Source of the DNA: Opitutaceae bacterium
GTDB lineage: Bacteria; Verrucomicrobiota; Verrucomicrobiia; Opitutales; Opitutaceae
Direction of reading: 5' to 3'
Length of the DNA: 45,162 bases
Assembly: GCA_003140665.1 (NCBI GenBank)
Contig: PLKS01000267.1
Coordinates: 9,884-55,045, forward strand
The position numbers and the translations under genes were made by a program. Of this stretch, positions 17,333-24,701 are shown in pieces. The notes beneath the pieces were generated by a model. The model was not told the DNA's origin. It did no database searches and saw only the letters and a program-made list of their open reading frames with translations. Positions within the stretch are counted from its first letter, which is position 1. Every line of letters starts with the position of its first letter.

Positions 17333-18226
17333 TTATTTTGAAATTACCCTATGCTTTTTCGCTCGCTTACGGGAACGATCGCTGAGGAGGAGCATGGCTT
17401 CCGCGATGAGCGATTCATCGAGGTTCCGGATGCGAAGGCGATTGTTGAGCATGTGGATCAGGCTTTGCACGATCCGCGCGGACCACTCCTGATCGGTTTC
17501 GTCATCTGACCGAAACCGTGGATGGAGGTGCCGACGGACCCGCTTGAGCTGAATGGCCGCCGCAAGGAATTGCCGGGGCTTCGGTTGGAGCGCCGTCATC
17601 AGATCCTTTTCGAAGGCAATCAGCGGGCCGAGATGGAAACCTTCTTGGGCCAGCCTGCGGATCCTCTGCGTGAGGTAATCCAAGCGCTTCAGATCCGTCT
17701 TGGCCTCCCGCCGAAGCCAGGATTCACGCACCGTCTCGAGTACGGGCGGCTGACGGAGAGCCAAGCCCCGTGCGAGCTCGCCGAGCATGAAGCGCTGCAG
17801 GATGATCGCGAGCACCAGACGCGAAGGGTAGCTCCACTTCCGGATCTCCAGGACTTCCGACGCGATTTCACTCGAGATCCAGAAGATCGACTCGCAGTGA
17901 ACCAGCGCCTGGCGTCCGCCGTAGCGCTCCGTTTCCGCGACGTAGGACACAGGCCGTCGGATCAGGACTCGGGGTCTCACCGACCGAAGGAACGCGTGGC
18001 GTCGGGCCGAGGACACCTGGATGCGCCATCGCAGCATGGTCCCCTGGCCTTCATCGAGGAACACGTAGAACCACTTGCTCGCCAGCCCCTCGGCCAGTGC
18101 CTCGTGCGAGGCGGCACGCACGGCGCGGAGCACGCGGCGCCAGGAATTGCCGTCGACTGGGATGTAGTACGACAGCCAGCCCTGGTCGTGACGGGAGAAA
18201 CGGCTTAGTTTGCGGGCGCGGCCCAT
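17333..18226 (-). CDS. Stand-alone SpaB_C / thiopeptide-type biosynthesis domain protein
   Basis: A 297-residue protein resembling the glutamate-elimination domain of class I lanthipeptide and thiopeptide dehydratases. It shows the N-terminal GWLSYYIPVDGNSWRRVL and SKWFYVFLDEGQGTMLRWRI, where the family usually has a W-F-x-R-Y-x-D-P-x-x-H-L-R-R-like stretch. The box SYVAETERYGGRQALVHCES then matches the family's ExxRYGG motif, followed by IFWISSEIASEVLE. ATG 18226 starts 7 bp after the LanB stop codon with GGAAG ten bases upstream; an in-frame start at 18265 would overlap lanB. Adjacency to a LanB glutamylation-domain gene supports a split dehydratase. Confidence 0.68.
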   Translation of the reverse strand: MGRARKLSRFSRHDQGWLSYYIPVDGNSWRRVLRAVRAASHEALAEGLASKWFYVFLDEGQGTMLRWRIQVSSARRHAFLRSVRPRVLIRRPVSYVAETERYGGRQALVHCESIFWISSEIASEVLEIRKWSYPSRLVLAIILQRFMLGELARGLALRQPPVLETVRESWLRREAKTDLKRLDYLTQRIRRLAQEGFHLGPLIAFEKDLMTALQPKPRQFLAAAIQLKRVRRHLHPRFRSDDETDQEWSARIVQSLIHMLNNRLRIRNLDESLIAEAMLLLSDRSRKRAKKHRVISK

Positions 18227-18233
18227 GGCGGCA

Positions 18234-20762
18234 TCACTTCCAGTTGAGAACAATCTCGGAGACATGACGACCTGATCTGAAGTCGAGGTTGCCGCCGCAG
18301 GAAGGCAACGCTTCGACGATCCGCACGCCGTCGGCAGCCTTGTCCACGATCCGTTCCCATTGGAGGAGGAAGAGGGCGGAATCGAAGCGATGGTAGACTG
18401 GCTTGTAATCGTCCCGCCGCCGCTGGCGCGCGGGCCCTCCCACCGCGGGCTGATCCTTGGGGACCGGGTCAGGATTCAGGCGAACAAACACCTCAGAGGG
18501 AAGCCCCTCGGCCTGCGCCCAGTCCAGCGTCGCGGCAAAGAACTCCGGCAGCGTCTCGCCCTTGCGGCGGGGTCGCAGGTCGGCCGCGGCAAAGTGCCAG
18601 GCCGCGCGGGCAATCACAATCATCTGGTCGAGCACGATCCTCGGCGCGTGGCGGCCGAAGCATTCCTCCGCCAGTTCCGGAACCGAACCGGAGGAGCCGC
18701 CCGCATGGCCGAGGCGGGTCAGCAGCTCGTAGACGGGGGAATGCCCGCCGAGCCCCTGGAAACCCATGTCGATTGGGAGGATGAACTTGCCCAGACGCGG
18801 GCAGAAGAGCCGGGGCCCGCCTTCTGGTCTCAACCGGAGCTCGAGGTCGGCGATCCGAATCACGCCGCCGCTGAACCCGGCAGGCGCGCGGGGAGAGAGC
18901 AGCACGATATTCCGGGTGAAGATCGGGTGGAGGTTCACGTTGGACCCGCTCCAGTCGATGAGCTCCGCATGGAAGGTCTCCCCGTCCGGGTCGGCCAGCG
19001 TCTCCCCGATCCAGAGTTGGACGCGGGGCGGCAATAGGCTGCAAAACCGGCTCCACAGCCTGACCGGTCCCCGCGCAACCTCCGAGTTGAGGACGAGGCG
19101 GGACCCTTCCCCCTCGCCCACCGGCTGCACGAGACAGGTGTGCCACGGGGGGACTCCGGCCGGGCGGCCCTCCGACGGAGGAAAGTCTCGCGAAGCCAAG
19201 TGGAGCTCCCCCCGGCGCCGGGTCGGATCTGAAGCCTGCGCGCCGCGGGCGCGGAGCAGTGCGGCGCGCAGCCACCGCACGCCGGGCGACGTTTCGCGGG
19301 CCGCCTTCACGGTGGCCGTCTCCGCCGGCTTCCACTGGCGAAGATACTCGAGGAAGGGAATGCCGCCGGCTTCCGCGCGGGCGCGCACGGCCTCCGAAAG
19401 CTCCAGGCTCGGGTCCACTGGGGCCGCCATCGCCGCGCCCAACCGCCCCAGGGCTTGGCAGACCTCCGCATGGCGGCGCAGGAGAATGGGCGCATCGAGG
19501 CGCACCCCGAGGTCTTCGAACAGCAGGCTCTCCCGGCGCAGCGGAGCAGGCGGCTTGGACTCCGGCGCAGCGGCGGGCGCCAGCGAAAGCAGGGCGCCGT
19601 AGCCATGGGCAATCGCATCCAGCTGGGACCGCCGCCGGCCGGGTTCGACCGACACCGGCTCCGCTTGGGTCGACGCCAGGCACCGGAGCGCATCCTGCAG
19701 GCGCGCCAACTCCGCCCCGAGCATGTCCCCGTCCCGATGAAATGAGCCCACAAAGTTGAGCCACGCCCCGATCCAGTCGGCATCCATGGCGTGCGCCGGG
19801 GGAAGGCTGACCAGGATGCCCCGCGCCACCAGTTCACTCATCAATCCCGGCACTTCGGCCGCCCGGATCCGGAGCAGGCGCCTTACCAGGGGCGCCGCCT
19901 GGTCCGACGCAAATTCGCCGGCCGCCTGGAGGCGCCGGAGCAGCCGCGCCTGTGGGCCGGAAAGCCGCAGGTCCTCGATCGATCCCTTCCCGACGGTCGT
20001 GATGTACGAGACGTCTTGCTCTAGCCTCCACACAAACATCGGGTTGACTGCCAGCAGGGTGCCCTGCCCCAACGAAGGGAGGCTCCCCCGCAGCGCCTCG
20101 AGATGCTCGAGGATCTGGACATTGAGTCTCGCGACCGAGGCAGGCTCCGAAATGGGACTTAGGGAGACGCCGCCGGGCGCCGGGGTCGCCTCCAGGCAGC
20201 ACACCCCCGTGAACCGGCTGAAGGGCGAGATCTTCATCGCGAACCGCGTCCAGTAGCGAAGGAAGGCCATGTCGCGCTGCGCGTCGGGCCCTTCCGCTTC
20301 GTCCCAGGCCTCGAGCCGGTCGCTGAGCGAGATGCTCGACATCAAGAGCGACAGCCGGAAATCCAAGTTCCCCCGGCACAACTCGCGGAGCGAGTTCCTC
20401 CCCTCCGCAAGCGCCGCGAGGAAGGCGGCGGACCGTTGCTCCCCCGCCTCGCGGACTGTCCCCTGGCAGGCGGCAACCCGGTGCGCCTCCGGCGAAGGGT
20501 CCGCCGACAGGCCGGACCGGTGCCGGATCACGCGGCGCAGACGGATCAGGCGCCGCCGCATTTCGGGATCCGCCTCGGAGCCGATCCGGCGCTCGAGCGA
20601 GCGATCCTCGGTTTCGGCCTGATCGTCGAGCGCCCGAACCGCGGCGCGGTGGGCGCCGCAGGCCGCCACCAGTCCGGGTGAAGCCAGCCGGGCAACGGTC
20701 CGTGAGTCTCCCATCGCCACCCGGGCAAGGGCGAAGGTCGGTGGTTCAGGGCTCCGTGTCAT
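18234..20762 (-). CDS. LanB-type dehydratase, glutamylation domain (split lantibiotic/thiopeptide dehydratase)
   Basis: An 842-residue protein of the lantibiotic dehydratase N-terminal family, which uses glutamyl-tRNA to activate Ser/Thr in a precursor peptide. Recognisable features are LRELCRGNLDFRLSLLMSS near residue 120 and the hallmark RYWTRFAMKISPFSRFTGVC, equivalent to the R-x-x-P-F-G-x-F-A-G box. Later motifs are SGSNVNLHPIFTRNIVLLSP and GKFILPIDMGFQGLGGHSPV. The C-terminus has no elimination domain; that function appears to be supplied by the adjacent stand-alone SpaB_C-like protein, as in thiopeptide clusters. ATG 20762 is preferred; the open frame extends to 20900 without family similarity. 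A peptide aminoacyl-tRNA ligase (PEARL) role is an alternative. Confidence 0.75.
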   Translation of the reverse strand: MTRSPEPPTFALARVAMGDSRTVARLASPGLVAACGAHRAAVRALDDQAETEDRSLERRIGSEADPEMRRRLIRLRRVIRHRSGLSADPSPEAHRVAACQGTVREAGEQRSAAFLAALAEGRNSLRELCRGNLDFRLSLLMSSISLSDRLEAWDEAEGPDAQRDMAFLRYWTRFAMKISPFSRFTGVCCLEATPAPGGVSLSPISEPASVARLNVQILEHLEALRGSLPSLGQGTLLAVNPMFVWRLEQDVSYITTVGKGSIEDLRLSGPQARLLRRLQAAGEFASDQAAPLVRRLLRIRAAEVPGLMSELVARGILVSLPPAHAMDADWIGAWLNFVGSFHRDGDMLGAELARLQDALRCLASTQAEPVSVEPGRRRSQLDAIAHGYGALLSLAPAAAPESKPPAPLRRESLLFEDLGVRLDAPILLRRHAEVCQALGRLGAAMAAPVDPSLELSEAVRARAEAGGIPFLEYLRQWKPAETATVKAARETSPGVRWLRAALLRARGAQASDPTRRRGELHLASRDFPPSEGRPAGVPPWHTCLVQPVGEGEGSRLVLNSEVARGPVRLWSRFCSLLPPRVQLWIGETLADPDGETFHAELIDWSGSNVNLHPIFTRNIVLLSPRAPAGFSGGVIRIADLELRLRPEGGPRLFCPRLGKFILPIDMGFQGLGGHSPVYELLTRLGHAGGSSGSVPELAEECFGRHAPRIVLDQMIVIARAAWHFAAADLRPRRKGETLPEFFAATLDWAQAEGLPSEVFVRLNPDPVPKDQPAVGGPARQRRRDDYKPVYHRFDSALFLLQWERIVDKAADGVRIVEALPSCGGNLDFRSGRHVSEIVLNWK

Positions 20763-20970
20763 CCGGTGGCGAACCCGACGTGAATAGCCGCGCCGACGCC
20801 GCTTTAGCGATGATTTCCTTGCGTTACCCACAGCAAATGCCCCCGGCCGGGTGCTCCCGACGAGGGCCGGATCGACCTCGGGTCCGAAGGGCCCAGGCAC
20901 CGGAGAAACCGCTCCGCTTCCCGGGCGTCAACCGGGACGCCGGGGGGTCCGTGCCGATGGCCGGGTGGCC

Positions 20971-23262
20971 TTACTCGGAGCGCAGCGCCACGATCGGGTC
21001 GACCCCGGACGCGCGCCATGCCGGAATCCAGCAGGCGACCGCGGCCACCGCCGACACCAAGGCTCCGCTGCCGAACAGGTAGAATCCGTTGAGGGGATCG
21101 ACCCCCCAGACGGCCGCCCGCAACCCGGCGCCCAAGGCCAGCGCCGCGGCCGCGCCGAGCCCCACGCCTCCGCCGACCCACCCCAATCCCTGGCGCAGGA
21201 CCAGCCGGAGGATGCGGCCCCGCTCGGCGCCCACCGCCACGCGGATGCCGATTTCGCGCGTCCGCTGAAGCACCCAATAGGACAGGGTGCCGTAGAGGCC
21301 AACCGCGACCAATCCCAGCGCCGCGGCCATGAAAAAGTCCACGATGTTGGCCACCGCGCGGTCCGGCTGGGCGCCGTCCTCCACGATTCGCCGCAGGGTT
21401 CGGAGGCGCGACATCGGCAGGTCGCGGTCGAGCGCCGCCAGTTCGCGGCGCAGGAGAGGGGCCAGCCGGGAGGCCGGTTGCGAGGACCGGACGACCAGGA
21501 AGATGGTCTGGCTCCAGGCATGGTCCAGTGTCCAGTACATCTCGGGTGCGGCCGTCTCCTTGGGCCCCCACTGGCGGACATCCTCCACCACGCCGACCAC
21601 CTGGGCGTGGTAATAGGGCGTGGGAGAGTTGCTCCGAATGACCTTCCCGAGGGGATCCTGACCCGGCCAGCACTTCTCCGCCAGTGCCCGATTGACCACG
21701 ACGCCGAAGCCATCCTTACCGGCGTCACCCGCCTCAAGCGTGCGCCCGCGGAGGAGGCGGATCCCGGCAGCGGCAAAATACCCGGGGCTTATACTGGAGA
21801 TCTCGGCCCTCGGGAGGTCGGCCTTGGGGTCGAACACCTCCCGATTGACGAGGAGGGTGGAGTTGGTCCCGCCCTCGAGAGGAAGCTTCGAGGTGATGCC
21901 CGCGGCCGTGACGCCCGGGAGGGAGGCGGAACGCTCGGCCAGCTGCGCCGCCAAGCGCAGGCGGTCCTCCAGCTGGTCGTACCGGCCGCCGTGCAGGTCG
22001 ACCTCGCCCGAGAGCACGAAATCGGAGGCGAGGCCCTGGTTGGCCGCCAGCACCTTCAGGTAGCTGGCCGAGAACAGCACCGCCAGGTTGGCCAGGACGA
22101 AGGCGACCGCCGCTTGGGCGATCACGAGGGCGCGGAGGAGCCGCTGGCGGCGCCCGGAACCCGCCACGCTGCGGCTTTCGCCGCGGGAGGCCTCGGCCAT
22201 CGAGAGGCGGGAAGTGGCGAGGATCGCGGGCAGGCCGGAGAGCAGGGCCGTGGCCAGCGTCGCCGCCACGGCGAAGGCCAGGACGTGGCCGTCAACGGCC
22301 ATCGCTGACCTTCGGGTGTCCGTGGTCTGCGTCAGGGCCGAAAGTATCCGGGTCCCCGCCACCGCGAGAACGACCCCCGCCGCCGAGCCCCCCAGGGAAA
22401 GCGCCAGGCTTTCAGCGAGGATCAGGCGCCCGATCTGGTGGCGCAAGGCGCCAAGCGCCACCCGGAGGCCAAACTCACCCTGGCGCATGGCATTGCGCGC
22501 GAGCAGCATGCTGGCGACGTTGGCGCAGGCGACCAGGAGCACCAGGATCACCGCCCCGAAAAGCATCCACATCTGCGCGCCGACAAAGCGGGTCATCTCC
22601 CCCTTCATCGAGCGCACGAGGAAAGTCGTGTTGGAATTGGTTTCCGGGAATTCCGCCGCCAGCCGGGCGCTGATCGCCTTCACCTCGGCGTCGGCGGTGG
22701 CGATCGCAATCCAGTCCTTCAGGCGGCCGACACACGCCAACCATCCGTCGGCCCGGCTCCCGTCCCGCATCAGACGGAGCGGCGTCCAGATCTCGCAGTC
22801 CGTGCCCCGATACCAGGGCGAGGCAAACTCGAATCCGGCCGGCATGACCCCGACGATCGTCGTGCCCACCCCGTCAATCGGGACGACGCGGCCGACGACG
22901 CCCGGATCAGCCGCGAAGGCCCGGCGCCACAGGCCGTTGCTGATCACCGCCACCGCGGGCGCACCCGCGGCCTCGTCGGACGTTTCGAGGATGCGGCCCG
23001 CCGCCGGGGCGACTCCGAAGGCCCGTAGGACCCCCGCAGTGCAGCGCGCCCCACGCACCGCCTGGGAGTTGTCGCCCCCGAGGTTGGTTTGGTTGGGGGT
23101 ATAGGCACCCAGTTCCCGGAACGAGGAGGCCTGCTCCTTGATATCCAGGAAATCCAAGGGAGAGGCGGAACGGTCCTCTCCCGGCCACATCTGGACCACC
23201 TGGCCTTGGTTGGGATAGGAAAAGGGTTGGAGCACGAGCGCGCGGAGCGCGCTGTACATCAA
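20971..23262 (-). CDS. ADOP/MacB-FtsX-type permease, truncated at the 5' end
   Basis: A 763-codon frame of the duplicated orphan permease type (MacB_PCD periplasmic domain plus FtsX domain, twice). Visible parts are a periplasmic domain (VVQMWPGEDRSASPLDFLD; GVMPAGFEFASPWYRG), FtsX 1 (GAVILVLLVACANVASMLLA), a middle segment, a second periplasmic domain (AEISSISPGYFAAAGIRLLR), and FtsX 2 (GTLSYWVLQRTREIGIRVAV) ending DPIVALRSE. Full-length relatives start with a cytoplasmic stretch and first TM before a VLLRPLPYP-like box; here that box (LVLQPFSYP) is at residue ~10. About 40-50 residues are therefore missing. The break coincides with the left edge of repeat copy 1. The product may be non-functional. 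No partner ATPase is present. Confidence 0.75.
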   Translation of the reverse strand: MMYSALRALVLQPFSYPNQGQVVQMWPGEDRSASPLDFLDIKEQASSFRELGAYTPNQTNLGGDNSQAVRGARCTAGVLRAFGVAPAAGRILETSDEAAGAPAVAVISNGLWRRAFAADPGVVGRVVPIDGVGTTIVGVMPAGFEFASPWYRGTDCEIWTPLRLMRDGSRADGWLACVGRLKDWIAIATADAEVKAISARLAAEFPETNSNTTFLVRSMKGEMTRFVGAQMWMLFGAVILVLLVACANVASMLLARNAMRQGEFGLRVALGALRHQIGRLILAESLALSLGGSAAGVVLAVAGTRILSALTQTTDTRRSAMAVDGHVLAFAVAATLATALLSGLPAILATSRLSMAEASRGESRSVAGSGRRQRLLRALVIAQAAVAFVLANLAVLFSASYLKVLAANQGLASDFVLSGEVDLHGGRYDQLEDRLRLAAQLAERSASLPGVTAAGITSKLPLEGGTNSTLLVNREVFDPKADLPRAEISSISPGYFAAAGIRLLRGRTLEAGDAGKDGFGVVVNRALAEKCWPGQDPLGKVIRSNSPTPYYHAQVVGVVEDVRQWGPKETAAPEMYWTLDHAWSQTIFLVVRSSQPASRLAPLLRRELAALDRDLPMSRLRTLRRIVEDGAQPDRAVANIVDFFMAAALGLVAVGLYGTLSYWVLQRTREIGIRVAVGAERGRILRLVLRQGLGWVGGGVGLGAAAALALGAGLRAAVWGVDPLNGFYLFGSGALVSAVAAVACWIPAWRASGVDPIVALRSE

Positions 23263-23470
23263 AAACGTACGCTCCGACCGCTGCCAAAAGTTGCCATTAT
23301 AAATCTAACTGCCAGCAGCGAATCTCAATAGCGGACTAACGTAACCCGTTAACCTGTGATATTTCGAGCAGATGCAGAAGGTCATGCGTATGATGAAGGG
23401 TGGAAACCAAAAGAAGATAATGCGCCAGATGGAGGCGATGAAGGGAAAGGGCGGCTTTCCGGGGATGTGA
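23260..23470 (+). repeat. ffh-tail repeat, copy 1
   Basis: The left part (23260-23362) contains the 13-mer TTGCCATTATAAA at 23291, CTCAAT at +33 and CCTGT at +62. Exactly 72 bp after the 13-mer start it runs into an ffh 3' tail (23363-23470): F-E-Q-M-Q-K, then [22 protein letters not shown] and TGA. The tail is open for 35 codons, so it is the best preserved of the three. Its left edge cuts the permease gene. Confidence 0.85.
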
Positions 23471-23589
23471 GCATCCGAATCCGCCTTTTTCGGCGAGTAT
23501 TGGTACGACGCCGAGAGCAAATTATACACCTTCGCCTCGTCACAAAACGCGAAAGCAGCAACCCTCTACTGGTCCCCACGCACCAGGTA

Positions 23590-24003
23590 CTAATTGCCGG
23601 GATGAAGGAGTGCCAGCGGCTTGTTTCCGAACCGACGATAGATCGTAAAATGCTCCGAATCGGTCGTGATCACCGTCGCTCGAGGAAATATTTCGGACAG
23701 TCGCACGACTGCCGCATCGCAAAAATCCATCTGCGGATACTTGGCCGAGAGAGCACGTAGGTGGGGCATGTGCTCGGGCAAGAGATCCACCACCCGTAGC
23801 GCACCGGCGTCCACCAGGCCGTAAAGCTGATCCACGGCCGAGCGCGACCGGGCCAGTTGCCAAGCAGCCTCAGCAATCACTGCTTCGCAGGTGATCAGCG
23901 GCGGTGCAAGCGCCTCCAAGACGCCCGCACTCCAGGCGTGCCACTGGTCGCGCGAGTTAATCCAGCCGACAAGGGGACCCGTGTCCGTTATATGCTCAGC
24001 CAC
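23590..24003 (-). CDS. PIN-domain toxin (VapC-like)
   Basis: A 137-residue PIN-domain protein, likely a sequence-specific ribonuclease toxin. The acidic residues expected of the fold are visible: ITDTGPLVGWIN at the N-terminus, TCEAVIAEAAWQLA, MDFCDAAVVRLSE, and VITTDSEHFTIYRRFG. GTG 24003 overlaps the antitoxin stop codon (GTGGCTGA), the usual tight coupling of such pairs. The frame is open to 24075, but that stretch lies inside the antitoxin gene. It ends 119 bp from repeat copy 1. Confidence 0.82.
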   Translation of the reverse strand: MAEHITDTGPLVGWINSRDQWHAWSAGVLEALAPPLITCEAVIAEAAWQLARSRSAVDQLYGLVDAGALRVVDLLPEHMPHLRALSAKYPQMDFCDAAVVRLSEIFPRATVITTDSEHFTIYRRFGNKPLALLHPGN

Positions 24004-24211
24004 CGAAACCTTCCCGCGACGAAAGGTCGCGAGGACCGGCATAAACGCCCTTGGCGTGCGCGGCGAGTTCGCCAAAGGTGTGAGTCGGCTTGGCGGTCAG
24101 CAGGAACCGCTCGCCTGACTTGCCGTCGACGATCTCGACGGCCTGTCCCTTTCGGGCCGCGGCCTTGGCCTTGGGAAACTCGCGCATCAGCGAACGTGTA
24201 GAAAGTTTCAT
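23996..24211 (-). CDS. Phd/YefM-type antitoxin
   Basis: A 71-residue protein from ATG 24211 (MKLSTRSLMREFPKAKAAAR). The N-terminus resembles Phd/YefM folds: helix REFPKAKAAARKGQ, then strands AVEIVDGKSGERFLLTAK. The C-terminal part (THTFGELAAHAKGVYAG) would be the toxin-binding tail. It overlaps the PIN toxin gene by 8 bp. A palindrome sits just upstream of the start, consistent with autoregulation by the complex. Confidence 0.75.
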   Translation of the reverse strand: MKLSTRSLMREFPKAKAAARKGQAVEIVDGKSGERFLLTAKPTHTFGELAAHAKGVYAGPRDLSSREGFGG

Positions 24212-24214
24212 ATC

Positions 24215-24227
24215 TGACACCCTGTCA
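24215..24227 (-). promoter_or_regulatory. Candidate operator of the toxin-antitoxin operon
   Basis: Inverted repeat TGACA-CCC-TGTCA lies 3 bp upstream of the antitoxin ATG. The position is typical for autorepression by antitoxin-toxin complexes. Inferred from symmetry and position only. Confidence 0.45.
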
Positions 24228-24291
24228 TACACCCCAAGACTGTCAAGGCGCTGTCCGCACTGCGGCGACGCCGACCGGGCCCAGGAGTTAC

Positions 24292-24467
24292 TAAAATAAG
24301 TATGCTCTGACCGTTGCCAAATGTTGCCATTATAAACCTAAATGCCACCCGCGCATCTCAATTGCGGGCTATCATAACCCGTTCGCCTGTGATATCTGCA
24401 GCAGATGCAGAAGATGATGCGCCAGCTCGAGGCCATGAAGGGCAAGGGCGGGTTCCCTGGGATGTGA
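24292..24467 (+). repeat. ffh-tail repeat, copy 2
   Basis: The left part carries TTGCCATTATAAA at 24324, CTCAAT at +33 and CCTGT at +62. At +72 it enters an ffh tail (24396-24467): L-Q-Q-M-Q-K-M-M-R-Q-L-E-A-M, then KGKGGFPGM and TGA. Compared with ffh, 15 codons covering the Met/Lys/Gly repeats are deleted in frame. It sits between the toxin-antitoxin pair and the NHL protein gene. Confidence 0.85.
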
Positions 24468-24701
24468 TTGGCCTGGTATCTGAAACGGCCGGGATTGGTT
24501 GAAGACATCCAATCGGGTGCGTGCGTTTTTGCGGAACACGGTTACACGCAACCAACCCCATCGGAAACCGGAAGCGGGGGCGTGGGCAACGCGCCGATTA
24601 CTAATTTAAAATGAATGACTTAAGCGGCCAGTCATCTTCGTGGTACGCCGAATGCGGCACGGCGCATGACATTTTGACACGGACACCTTTGTCGCCCCCC
24701 T

